A DNA stretch of 16,794 nt from JANXSS01 sp025356535 (GTDB lineage: Bacteria > Pseudomonadota > Gammaproteobacteria > Burkholderiales > Burkholderiaceae_D): the NCBI GenBank assembly GCA_043762325.1, contig JAYUMU010000129.1, forward strand, positions 1 through 16,794, read 5' to 3'. This document shows positions 1 to 7,528 of the stretch, piece after piece. A program made the translations under genes and the position numbers. The stretch's first letter is position 1, and each line of letters starts with the position of its first letter. A model generated the notes under the pieces. The model searched no databases, was not told the DNA's origin, and was given only the letters and a program-made list of their open reading frames with translations.

Positions 1-23
1 CAGGGCACGCCGGCCGAGGCGGG

Positions 24-41
24 AGTGCGTTGCGACGCACT
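24..41. other. Perfect 7-bp inverted repeat just downstream of prfB
   Basis: AGTGCGT (24-30) and ACGCACT (35-41) are perfect inverted repeats around a 4-base loop. They begin 13 bases after the prfB stop codon when read on the minus strand. There is no T-run on either side, so this is not a canonical intrinsic terminator. It could stabilise the mRNA 3' end or lie in the gap before a downstream gene outside the window (often lysS after prfB; inference). Confidence 0.35.
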
Positions 42-54
42 GCCGGCGTAAGGC

Positions 55-1159
55 TTAGACGCCCTGTTTCAGGGAGGCGGCGATGAAGTCGTCGAGGTCG
101 CCGTCGAGCACGGCCTTGGTGTTGCCCATCTCGAAGTTGGTGCGCAGGTCCTTGATGCGCGACTGGTCGAGCACGTAGGAGCGGATCTGGTGGCCCCAGC
201 CGATGTCGGTCTTGGAGTCTTCCAGCTTCTGCTGCTCGCTCATGCGCTTGCGCATTTCATGTTCATACAGGCGCGACTTGAGCATGGCCCAGGCTTCGGC
301 ACGGTTCCTGTGCTGGCTGCGGTCGTTCTGGCACTGGACCACGATGCCGGACGGCGCATGCGTCAGGCGCACCGCCGAATCGGTCTTGTTGATGTGCTGG
401 CCGCCGGCACCCGATGCCCGGTAGGTATCGACCCGCACATCCGAGGGATTGATGTCGATCTCCAGCGAGTCGTCGACTTCGGGATAGACGAACAGGCTGG
501 AAAACGAAGTGTGCCTGCCATTGGCGGAATCGAAGGGCGACTTGCGCACGAGCCGGTGCACGCCGGTCTCCGTGCGCAGAAAACCGTAGGCATAATCGCC
601 TTCGACCTTGATGGTGGCCGTCTTGATGCCGGCCACCTCGCCGTCGGACTGCTCCAGAATCTCGGTCTTGAAGCCCTTGCGTTCGCAATAGCGCAGGTAC
701 TGGCGCAGCAGCATCGACGCCCAGTCCTGGGCCTCGGTGCCGCCGGCGCCGGCCTGGATGTCGATGAAGCAGTTGTTGGGGTCCATCGGATTGCCGAACA
801 TGCGGCGAAATTCCATGCCCTCGACGAGCTTGCGCAGGCCGTCGGCATCGGCTTCGACGGCTGCCATGGTGTCTTCATCCTGCTCGTCGCGCGCCATGGC
901 GAACAGGTCGGCGGTGTCGCGCAGTTCGGCGTCGATCTTCGTCAGCGTCATGACGATCGCTTCGAGCGATTTCTTTTCCTTGCCGAGGTCCTGCGCCCGC
1001 TTCTGGTCGTTCCAGACGGTCGGGTCTTCGAGTTCGGCGTTTACCTGTTCGAGTTTCTCTGACTTGGTATCGAAGTCAAAGATACCTCCGCAGTTCTACT
1101 TCTCGGTTGGTCAGGTCGGTCAGCAGCGCTGCCAGCGAATTGATGCGTTCGGCTTCCAT
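55..1159 (-). CDS. prfB: Peptide chain release factor 2 (RF2), expressed by programmed +1 frameshift
   Basis: RF2 recognises UGA and UAA in the ribosomal A site and triggers peptidyl-tRNA hydrolysis. The gene is in two frames. Codons 1-27 run 1159 to 1079 and meet an in-frame TGA at 1078-1076; a +1 shift at CTT-TGA-C lets reading resume at GAC (1077) and continue to TAA at 57-55. The joined product is 367 aa, close to the 365 aa of E. coli RF2. The stop-codon-reading motif SPF falls at about 207-209 and the catalytic GGQ at about 252-254, both offset by two from E. coli. The residue matching E. coli 246 is Ala, as in most RF2s, rather than the Thr of E. coli K-12. The ATG at 1159 lies 24 bases after the TAXI gene stop, behind only a weak GGA-rich Shine-Dalgarno. 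Calling the gene from the internal ATG at 951 would lose the first 69 residues and the regulatory site. Confidence 0.97.
1075..1089 (-). promoter_or_regulatory. prfB: RF2 programmed +1 frameshift site
   Basis: On the minus strand, GGAGG (1089-1085) is followed by TAT, then CTT TGA C (1081-1075). This matches the E. coli prfB site: an internal Shine-Dalgarno three bases before the slippery CTT codon, then a poor-context UGA. When RF2 is scarce the ribosome pauses at UGA and slips +1 to read GAC; when RF2 is plentiful translation ends. The result is autoregulation of RF2. The correct frame on the far side and the resulting full-length protein confirm it. Confidence 0.96.
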
Positions 1160-1183
1160 GATGTCTTTTTCCGCAGTCAAACC

Positions 1184-2566
1184 CTAGATTATACGCGAGC
1201 GTTCCTGCGCTGCTCCCGGCGCCGGCGCAATCGGCAGGCCGGCCGCTATACGGTCGTGCACCATGCGGATCGCATGCTTCAGGGCATACACGTCGCGGAT
1301 GAAGGATTCGGGAATCGCCAGATCGGCGACGCTGTCGTTGATGGCATCGAGTTCCTGCAGCCAGGCGATGCGCTGCTGCGGATCGGCCGGGCCGGTGCCG
1401 GCCATTTCGTCTTCCAGCAGCTTGATTTCATGATACCAGCGCGCCAGGCGGCTGCGCATGCGGTAGGCGTAGACCCGCGGCACCAGCTGCAGCATGGCGA
1501 AAAATACTGCGATCGACGGCAGCAGGATGACGAAGCGCTGCTCGATGAAATTCGCCAGCCAGAACGGCAGGTAATTCTGCAGGAACGGCCGGCCGTTCCT
1601 GAAGTAGCGCCGGGTTTCGTCGGAGATCGGAAAGTCCTCGATCTTCTGGTTCGGAAACTCGCCGCGGTCGGCAAAGAAGCTCGGCATGCCGTGCACCTCG
1701 TTGACCGCATCGAGCAGCTGGTAGCCGGTTTCGGTATGCAGGGTTTTTTTCGCCACCAGCAGCGCCGTGGTCGACAGCAGCGTCACGTTCTGCGGCGGCT
1801 GGTCGCGCGCCAGGTCGATCGCACCGCGCGGAAAAATGACTTTCGACAGCGACGGGAAGCGCCGCACGATGGCGTCGGCCTGCGTCAGGTTCATCAGCCG
1901 CAGGTCCGATTTCAGCAGGTTTTCAATGACCGCAATGTCGGGCGCGCCGATGAAGGCGGCCGCATCGAGCTGGCCGTCCTGCAGCGCCTGCGAGGCCGCT
2001 GTCGCGGACAATTCCTCGATCTGCGCCGTGTTGGCGCCGATGCCGTGCATCGCCAGCAGCGACAGCATCACGGTGCGCAGGCCGCTGCCGGGCTGGCCGA
2101 CGCCGATCTTCTTGCCGGCCAGCTGCGACAGGCGATCGAGCGGCTGGCCGTTGCGGTAGAAAATCCAGATCGGCTCGAACGAAACCGAGGCCAGCGTCTG
2201 CAGGTTCGGCGCATCTTCCGCATTGCCGGTGCCGGACTGCACCAGGCCGATGTCGTATTCGCTGGCGGCGTCCTTGAGGCGCTGGTAATTCTCCACTGCG
2301 CCCGATGAGCCGCGGATGTCGAGCGTGATGCCCTCGTTGGCCAGTGCGTCCGCATAGCGCCGGGCAAAGGTCATGTAGATGCCGCCCTCGGCGCCGGCTG
2401 TCATGACGATGATCTTGCGCTTGACCGGCTGCAAGGCAAGGCTGGTCAGCCAGACCGCGGCGATCAGCAGCACCAGGCCTGCCACGCTCAGCCAGCGCAG
2501 CCGCTTGCGGTGCAGTGCCTGGCGCTGCGTGCGGCGCAGTGGCAGCTGTCGTGCAATCCGCGCCAT
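1184..2566 (-). CDS. TAXI-family TRAP solute-binding-like protein, membrane-anchored with cytoplasmic tail
   Basis: The 460-aa product resembles TAXI-type TRAP transporter solute receptors. The binding-protein-like part spans about 50-335, with the family-typical AGAEGGIYM stretch (57-65), GSSGAVENYQRL (86-97) and GKKIGVGQPGSG (151-162). An N-terminal transmembrane anchor (about 26-46) follows a basic tail, so the binding domain should face the periplasm. A second transmembrane segment (about 344-366) is followed by a charged tail of about 90 residues that should be cytoplasmic. Soluble TAXI receptors are usually shorter and end without such a tail. No TRAP membrane subunits (fused 4TM-12TM) occur nearby, so it is an orphan here and its ligand is unknown. 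The ATG at 2566 is chosen because it lies one base after the recJ stop with GGAG about 10 bases upstream; an ATG at 2584 would overlap recJ and lacks a good ribosome site. Function as transporter part or sensor is inference. Confidence 0.8.
   Translation of the reverse strand: MARIARQLPLRRTQRQALHRKRLRWLSVAGLVLLIAAVWLTSLALQPVKRKIIVMTAGAEGGIYMTFARRYADALANEGITLDIRGSSGAVENYQRLKDAASEYDIGLVQSGTGNAEDAPNLQTLASVSFEPIWIFYRNGQPLDRLSQLAGKKIGVGQPGSGLRTVMLSLLAMHGIGANTAQIEELSATAASQALQDGQLDAAAFIGAPDIAVIENLLKSDLRLMNLTQADAIVRRFPSLSKVIFPRGAIDLARDQPPQNVTLLSTTALLVAKKTLHTETGYQLLDAVNEVHGMPSFFADRGEFPNQKIEDFPISDETRRYFRNGRPFLQNYLPFWLANFIEQRFVILLPSIAVFFAMLQLVPRVYAYRMRSRLARWYHEIKLLEDEMAGTGPADPQQRIAWLQELDAINDSVADLAIPESFIRDVYALKHAIRMVHDRIAAGLPIAPAPGAAQERSRII
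1188..1193 (-). promoter_or_regulatory. Candidate -10 box for prfB
   Basis: A perfect TATAAT lies on the minus strand, two bases upstream of the TAXI stop codon. Transcription would start near 1181, giving a leader of about 22 bases before the prfB ATG at 1159. No good TTGACA-like -35 is found at 16-18 bases upstream (GGAGCA at 17). The surrounding GCG-TATAAT resembles the pyrG box in this window. It suggests that prfB can be transcribed independently of the recJ-TAXI transcript. Confidence 0.5.
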
Positions 2567-2567
2567 G

Positions 2568-4262
2568 CTATGCCGACTCCGCATGTTCGACCAGCAGCTG
2601 CACCTTCGTCACGCCGTTGTAGACGTTCGCATCGAGCCGGTACGCAACGGTGGCGCTCGCCCCCAGTGCTTCGGCATGGCCGAACCAGATCGCGTCGAAG
2701 CGCTGGCCGTCGCGCTCCAGCTGCAGTTTCAGGTGACGCTCCTTCAACACCCGCTGGTTGAGCACCCGGAAGCTGTCGCAAAACACCGGTGGCGCAAAGC
2801 CCTGGCCCCAGACCTGGCTGGCGATCAGTTCGATGAACTCGGTCGTGAAGTAGGCGTCTTCGAGCGAGCCATCGGTCTCGATCACCCGTTCGAGCTGTGC
2901 GGTGGTGAGCCAGCTGCGCCCGACCGCTTCGAAGGCCGCGGCGAAGGCGTCGAAATCCTCGGCGCGAATGGTCAGGCCGGCCGCCATGGCATGACCGCCG
3001 AACTTGTCGATCAGCGTCGGCGCATGCTTGGAGACCAGGTCGAGCGCATCGCGCAGATGGAAGCCGGCAATCGAGCGGCCCGACCCCTTGATCCAGCCGT
3101 CGGCGCCCGGCGCGAAGGTGATGGTGGGCCGGTAGAACTTGTCCTTCAGGCGCGAGGCGACGATGCCGATGACGCCCTGGTGCCAGCCGGCGTCGAAAAC
3201 AGAAATGGTGGCGCTGTCGGCGGGCGCAAAATCGGCCAGCAGCGCCATGGCGTTTTCCTGCATGCCGGCCTCGATGTCGCGCCGCTCCCGGTTCATGCCG
3301 TCGAGTTCCTGCGCAATCGCCCAGGCCCGGCCTTCATCGTCGGTGGTCAGGCATTCGATGCCCAGCGCCATGTTGGCCAGGCGTCCGGCGGCGTTCAGGC
3401 GCGGGCCGAGCGCAAAGCCGAGGTCGAACGGCGAGGCGCTGCGGGCTTCGCGTCCGGCCGCGCGAAACAGCGCCGCCACGCCGGCATGCATGCGCCCGGC
3501 GCGCATGCGCTTCAAGCCCTGCGCGACCAGGATGCGGTTGTTGGCGTCGAGCCTGACCACGTCGGCAACCGTGCCCAGCGCCACCAGGTCGAGCAGGCAA
3601 TCGAGCTTCGGCTGGCTGGCCGCGTCGAACACGCCGCGCCGGCGCATCTCGCCGCGCACTGCCAGCAGCACGTAGAACATGACGCCAACGCCGGCCAGGT
3701 TCTTGCTCGGAAAGCCGCAATCGGGCTGGTTCGGATTGACGATCACGGCCGCCGCCGGCAGCGTGGCGCCCGGCAGGTGATGATCGGTGATGACGACTTC
3801 GATGCCGCGCCGGTTGGCTTCGGCCACGCCGTCGATGCTGGCGATGCCATTGTCGACGGTGACGATGATGTCGGGATTTTTTTCCTGCACGGCCAGGGCG
3901 ACGATCTCGGGTGTCAGGCCATAGCCGTACTCGAAGCGGTTCGGCACGATGAAGTCGACATCGGCGCCCATGGCCCGCAGCCCGCGCAGGCCGACCGCGC
4001 AGGCGGTGGCGCCGTCGCAGTCGTAGTCGGCCACGATGACCAGGCGCTTTTTCAGTGCGATCGCATCGGCCAGGAAGACCGCGGCGCGTTCGATGTGCAG
4101 CAGTCCGGCCGGTGCGATCAGGCCGCTCAGTTCGCTGCGCAGTTCATGCATCTCCAGCAGGCCGCGGGCGGCGTACAGGCGCGCCAGCACCGGATGCACG
4201 CCGCTCTGGCGCAGCCGCTCGGCGTCGCGAAACGGATAGGGGCGGGTGGCGATGCGGGTCAT
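2568..4262 (-). CDS. recJ: Single-stranded-DNA-specific 5'-3' exonuclease RecJ
   Basis: RecJ degrades single-stranded DNA 5' to 3' in the cytoplasm, in RecF-pathway recombination, base-excision and mismatch repair. The 564-aa product, near the 577 aa of E. coli RecJ, carries the DHH-family motifs: DYDCDG (79-84), VDNG (136-139 region), DHH (160-162), the VALGTVADVV stretch (227-236) and the DHHA1-type GGHAMAAG (422-429). The C-terminal region after about 455 fits the OB-like RecJ domain. The start is the ATG at 4262, which overlaps the upstream stop as ATGA and has GAGG eight bases upstream; the frame stays open further upstream, but that part lies over the neighbouring gene and is not real. 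It is translationally coupled to the rpfE-like gene and followed after one base by the TAXI gene. No key residue appears to be missing. Confidence 0.96.
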   Translation of the reverse strand: MTRIATRPYPFRDAERLRQSGVHPVLARLYAARGLLEMHELRSELSGLIAPAGLLHIERAAVFLADAIALKKRLVIVADYDCDGATACAVGLRGLRAMGADVDFIVPNRFEYGYGLTPEIVALAVQEKNPDIIVTVDNGIASIDGVAEANRRGIEVVITDHHLPGATLPAAAVIVNPNQPDCGFPSKNLAGVGVMFYVLLAVRGEMRRRGVFDAASQPKLDCLLDLVALGTVADVVRLDANNRILVAQGLKRMRAGRMHAGVAALFRAAGREARSASPFDLGFALGPRLNAAGRLANMALGIECLTTDDEGRAWAIAQELDGMNRERRDIEAGMQENAMALLADFAPADSATISVFDAGWHQGVIGIVASRLKDKFYRPTITFAPGADGWIKGSGRSIAGFHLRDALDLVSKHAPTLIDKFGGHAMAAGLTIRAEDFDAFAAAFEAVGRSWLTTAQLERVIETDGSLEDAYFTTEFIELIASQVWGQGFAPPVFCDSFRVLNQRVLKERHLKLQLERDGQRFDAIWFGHAEALGASATVAYRLDANVYNGVTKVQLLVEHAESA

Positions 4263-5326
4263 GCCAGAAGCCTCGTCAACGCGGGTTTTGCCCAGAACTT
4301 GCGCAGGCCGCCGCGTCCGGTGCGCCATTGTTCGAGACGCGTGCCATGGCAGAGGACCAGCGACAGCGTGTCGACTTCGCCGGCGGCAAGAGCTGCCAGC
4401 AGCGGCGCAAGCAAGCGTTGCTCGATCTGATGAAACCGTTGCAGCCACAGCGCCCAGTCGCCGGCCAGGGCCGGCGCAATCAGGTCGTCGGCCAGAATCA
4501 GGCGCTGCACCGCCGGCGACGACAGCGTCAGTGCAGCCGTTGCCTGCGGTGTGCTGGCAGCGGCGAACTGGCCGAAGGCGGCAAACCAGTCGTCGAATCC
4601 GAACAGGGCTTGCAGCAGCGCCAGACCTTCGGCCGGCGCCGCGCCGCCGCCCCAGAGCCAGAGGGAATTGACCGGGTTGTTGCCAGCAGCCGAGCGGGTC
4701 TCGTTGACCGCATGGGCGTGCCATTCCATCTGCACCGCATTCTGCAGCTTGCGCCAGTCCCGCGCCGAGGCGCCCTGCGGCATCCAGATGTCGATGTTGT
4801 GGCCGCAGGTGGCGTCGGGCGTGGCCGTCTGCAGATCCTGGTGGCGGTCCGCGCGCACGAACCAGGTCGCGGCGTTGCCATAGACCAGCGGCATTGCAGC
4901 CTCTTCGAAAGCGGGCAGGGCAGCACGAAACAGCGCCCGCGAGGCGTCGTCGTCGAGTGCCAGTTGGCGCAGATCGGTCAGCACCAAGTGGTCGCGGGCG
5001 ATATGCAGGTGGACCGGTTGCAGGACGAACCACCAGCCGGGTTCCGGCGCCAGGCCCATCGCGCGCATCAGGGCCGGCGCCACCGGCGGACTGCCGCCGG
5101 CTGCCAGTGCCGCATCCATGCCGAAACGGCGTGCCAGCCAGGCTTCGTGCGGCAGGCTGCGGGCAAAGCCGTCGTCGTCTGCGGCGCTGCCGGGTTCGCC
5201 TGCTGCCGTTGCGCTGGCGCGGGCAAGCAGGGTGGAGAGTGCCGGCAGTCGCAGTTCGCGCAACAGGTCGCGGGCCAGCTCGTCGGGAGGCAGGCTGAAG
5301 GGAAGAAGGATCTCGATATGACTCAT
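4259..5326 (-). CDS. rpfE: RpfE-type regulatory / phosphoglycerate-mutase-like protein of unknown function
   Basis: The 355-aa protein resembles the conserved cytoplasmic proteins annotated as RpfE type or phosphoglycerate-mutase-related in beta- and gammaproteobacteria. The most distinctive stretch runs 177-228: NIDIWMPQG, then WRKLQNAVQMEWHAH, NETR and PVNSLWLWGGG. It has no signal peptide or membrane segment. In Xanthomonas, rpfE lies beside recJ and prfB at the edge of the rpf (diffusible-signal) cluster, where mutants were reported to have mild effects on exoenzymes; the biochemical role remains unclear, and no rpfF, rpfC or rpfG is visible here. The start at 5326 is chosen because the conserved MSHIEILLPF-like N-terminus begins there and upstream codons look non-coding. 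It overlaps recJ by ATGA and is divergent from lolC across 118 bases. Family assignment is from recall of the motif and neighbourhood. Confidence 0.7.
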   Translation of the reverse strand: MSHIEILLPFSLPPDELARDLLRELRLPALSTLLARASATAAGEPGSAADDDGFARSLPHEAWLARRFGMDAALAAGGSPPVAPALMRAMGLAPEPGWWFVLQPVHLHIARDHLVLTDLRQLALDDDASRALFRAALPAFEEAAMPLVYGNAATWFVRADRHQDLQTATPDATCGHNIDIWMPQGASARDWRKLQNAVQMEWHAHAVNETRSAAGNNPVNSLWLWGGGAAPAEGLALLQALFGFDDWFAAFGQFAAASTPQATAALTLSSPAVQRLILADDLIAPALAGDWALWLQRFHQIEQRLLAPLLAALAAGEVDTLSLVLCHGTRLEQWRTGRGGLRKFWAKPALTRLLA

Positions 5327-5332
5327 CCGTCG

Positions 5333-5338
5333 ATTGTA
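5333..5338 (-). promoter_or_regulatory. Possible -10 box for the rpfE-recJ transcript
   Basis: TACAAT occurs on the minus strand six bases before the rpfE-like ATG. If used, transcription would start at or next to the start codon, giving a leaderless or nearly leaderless mRNA. This would fit the absence of a clear Shine-Dalgarno before this ATG. No convincing -35 was found at the normal distance, so the call is weak. Confidence 0.25.
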
Positions 5339-5444
5339 TGGCAAGATGCGGGCGACATCGACCGGGCTGGCCGAATTGATGCGGCCCCCTGCCTGTTGTC
5401 GGCGCATTCCCCTAAATCCGTACTGCCGGAATCGTGTTGAACCG

Positions 5445-6701
5445 ATGAAAAATTTCCCGTTCGAATGGCTGGTCGGCGTGCGCTACACCCGCGCCGGCAA
5501 GCGCAGCGGCCGCAACAGTTTCATTTCCTTCATCTCGCTGATCTCGATGGCGGGCATTGCGCTGGGTGTTGCCGCCCTGATAGTGGTGCTGTCGGTGATG
5601 AACGGCTTCCAGAAGGAAGTGCGCGACCGCATGCTGTCGGTGGTCTCGCATATCGAGGTCTTCGATGCCGGCGGCGCCTTGCCCAACTGGCAGCGCACCG
5701 CCCAGGAAGCCATGCAGGACAAGGAAGTGCGGGGCAGCGCGCCTTATGTCGCCGGCCAGGCGATGATGACGCGCGACGACACGGTGCGCGGCGTGATCGT
5801 GCGCGGCGTGCTGCCGGAGCAGGAGCCGAATGTTTCCGATGTGGCGTCGCAGGTGCGCGAGGGCAAGTTCACCGACCTGCGTGCCGGCGAATTCAACATC
5901 GTCCTGGGCGGCGAACTGGCGCGCGCGCTGCATGCCACCGTCGGCGAAAAGGTCACCATGATCGCGCCGCAGGGGCAGGTGACACCGGCCGGCGTCATTC
6001 CGCGCCTGAAACAGTTCAACGTGGTCGGCATCTTCGAGGCCGGTCATTTCGAGTACGACTCGACGCTGGCCTTCATCCATATCGACGATGCAATGAAGAT
6101 GTTCAAGCTGGCGGCGCCCTCGGGCCTGCGCCTGAAGATCGCCGACATGCAGCGCGCGCCGCAGGTGGCGACCGCGCTGTCGCGCCTGCTTTCCGGCGAC
6201 GTGCTCATTCGCGACTGGTCCAAGCAGAACCGCAACTGGTTTGCGGCGGTGCAGACCGAAAAGCGCATGATGTTCATCATCCTGACGCTGATCATTGCGG
6301 TGGCCGCCTTCAACCTGGTGTCGACGCTTGTCATGACGGTGACCGACAAGCAGGCCGACATCGCGATCCTGCGCACGCTGGGCGCTTCGCCCGGCTCGAT
6401 CATGAAGATCTTCATGATCCAGGGCGCGCTGGTCGGCCTGTTCGGCACCGCGCTGGGCGTCACGCTCGGTGTCACGGTGGCGTTGAATGTCGACGTCATC
6501 GTGCCGGCGATCGAACACCTGCTCGGCGTGCAGTTCCTGCCGCGCGACATCTACCTGATCAGCGCCCTGCCGTCGGACCTGCGCTGGCCGGACGTGTGGA
6601 CCATCGGCGCGGTGGCCGTGGTGCTGGCATTTTTTGCCACGCTCTATCCAAGCTGGTGGGCAGCGCGGGTAAAACCGGCGGAGGCATTGCGCTATGAATG
6701 A
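5445..6701 (+). CDS. lolC: Lipoprotein-releasing ABC transporter permease LolC/LolF
   Basis: This inner-membrane permease extracts outer-membrane lipoproteins and hands them to periplasmic LolA, powered by LolD. The 418-aa product has the MacB-like layout: transmembrane segment 27-52, a large periplasmic domain (about 53-270), then three segments near 275-298, 321-352 and 383-402. A Pro-rich stretch at about 173-187 (APQGQVTPAGVIPR) matches the LolC hook that recruits LolA. Only one permease gene lies beside lolD, so it may act as a homodimer (LolF type) rather than a LolC-LolE pair; this is inference, as a second copy could lie elsewhere. The ATG at 5445 opens the conserved MKNFPFEWLVGVRYTR N-terminus. 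No strong Shine-Dalgarno precedes it. The stop overlaps the lolD start by eight bases. Confidence 0.94.
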   Translation: MKNFPFEWLVGVRYTRAGKRSGRNSFISFISLISMAGIALGVAALIVVLSVMNGFQKEVRDRMLSVVSHIEVFDAGGALPNWQRTAQEAMQDKEVRGSAPYVAGQAMMTRDDTVRGVIVRGVLPEQEPNVSDVASQVREGKFTDLRAGEFNIVLGGELARALHATVGEKVTMIAPQGQVTPAGVIPRLKQFNVVGIFEAGHFEYDSTLAFIHIDDAMKMFKLAAPSGLRLKIADMQRAPQVATALSRLLSGDVLIRDWSKQNRNWFAAVQTEKRMMFIILTLIIAVAAFNLVSTLVMTVTDKQADIAILRTLGASPGSIMKIFMIQGALVGLFGTALGVTLGVTVALNVDVIVPAIEHLLGVQFLPRDIYLISALPSDLRWPDVWTIGAVAVVLAFFATLYPSWWAARVKPAEALRYE

Positions 6702-7398
6702 CACCGTGCTGTCGTGCCGTGGACTCGGGAAAACTTTTACGCAAGGTAAATACGAAGTCAAGGTTCTCGCCGGCGTCGATTTCGACGTCGTGCGGGGCGA
6801 GCGGGTCGCCATCGTCGGCGCATCCGGCTCCGGCAAGTCGACGCTGCTGCACTTGCTTGGCGGACTCGATACGCCCACCGCCGGCCAGGTCAGCCTGCTG
6901 GGCCAGGACTTCGCAGGGCTTGCGGAAAAGGCGCGCGGCGACCTGCGCAATGCCTCGCTCGGTTTCGTCTACCAGTTCCATCACCTGCTGCCGGAGTTTT
7001 CCGCGCTCGACAACGTCGCCATGCCGCTGATGATCCGCCGCATGCGGCGTGCCGATGCGCGCGACGCGGCGGCCCGCGTCCTGGACCGGGTCGGGCTGGC
7101 AAACCGCGTCACCCATACGCCGGGCGAACTGTCGGGCGGCGAGCGCCAGCGCGTGGCGCTGGCCCGGGCGCTGGTGACGCAGCCTGCCTGCGTGCTGGCC
7201 GACGAGCCCACCGGCAACCTCGACCGGGCCACCGCGCACAAGACCTTCGACCTGATGCTGGAGCTGTCGCGCACGCTCGGCACCGCCTTCGTCATCGTCA
7301 CGCACGACATCGAACTGGCACGGCATTGCGACCGCATCATGCGCCTGTCGGAAAACGGCTTGCTGCCGTATCACGAGGTTGGCGTTGCGCTAGATTAA
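6694..7398 (+). CDS. lolD: Lipoprotein-releasing ABC transporter ATPase LolD
   Basis: This is the cytoplasmic ATPase that drives lipoprotein release through LolC. The 234-aa product has all ABC motifs: Walker A GASGSGKST (42-50), Q-loop Q94 within VYQFHHLL (the QFHHLLPEF stretch is typical of LolD), signature LSGGE (146-150), Walker B VLADE (167-171) and H-loop H204. The length matches E. coli LolD (233 aa). The ATG at 6694 lies inside the end of lolC (ATGAATGA), with GGAGG nine bases upstream, so the pair should be translationally coupled. The 213-base repeat-containing gap to tatD follows. Confidence 0.96.
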   Translation: MNDTVLSCRGLGKTFTQGKYEVKVLAGVDFDVVRGERVAIVGASGSGKSTLLHLLGGLDTPTAGQVSLLGQDFAGLAEKARGDLRNASLGFVYQFHHLLPEFSALDNVAMPLMIRRMRRADARDAAARVLDRVGLANRVTHTPGELSGGERQRVALARALVTQPACVLADEPTGNLDRATAHKTFDLMLELSRTLGTAFVIVTHDIELARHCDRIMRLSENGLLPYHEVGVALD

Positions 7399-7420
7399 GG
7401 TTGCTGGCGGAGGGGTTTTT

Positions 7421-7438
7421 GTCGCAGGCTTTTGCGAC
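7421..7438. other. Inverted repeat after lolD
   Basis: GTCGCA (7421-7426) pairs with TGCGAC (7433-7438) around a 6-base loop, starting 22 bases after the lolD stop. A T-run (7416-7420) precedes rather than follows it on the plus strand, and no T-run follows on either strand. A canonical intrinsic terminator is therefore not supported, though the hairpin could protect the lolCD mRNA 3' end. Confidence 0.3.
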
Positions 7439-7467
7439 TAGACTGCGATGCGACTGTACGGTTGGTC

Positions 7468-7493
7468 GGCATCGTTTGACCATTCTCGATGCC
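7468..7493. other. 7-bp inverted repeat between lolD and tatD
   Basis: GGCATCG (7468-7474) and CGATGCC (7487-7493) are perfect inverted repeats separated by 12 bases. ATTCTTGG follows on the plus strand, which is only weakly T-rich. It could be a poor terminator, an operator-like site or a remnant of the repeat element to its right. Confidence 0.3.
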
Positions 7494-7528
7494 ATTCTTG
7501 GCAGACAATTTTCGGTTGACCGGTATCA

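Noticed and set aside
190..1062. Long plus-strand ORF (290 codons) opposite prfB
   Set aside because: Antisense to a confirmed RF2 gene; its composition follows from GC-rich codons on the other strand, and the product has no recognisable motif.
737..2308. 523-codon plus-strand ORF across prfB and the TAXI gene
   Set aside because: Antisense to two supported genes and spanning their boundary; the product is rich in Arg, Gln and Ala with no domain pattern.
2379..4430. 683-codon plus-strand ORF opposite recJ
   Set aside because: Shadow of recJ, whose full motif set is on the minus strand.
4263..5033. N-terminal extension of recJ to 821 codons
   Set aside because: The extra part overlies the rpfE-like gene in another frame; RecJ homology and the ATGA overlap place the start at 4262.
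5396..5424. TTGTCG ... candidate lolC promoter
   Set aside because: The hexamer at the correct spacing (CGTACT) does not resemble a -10 box.
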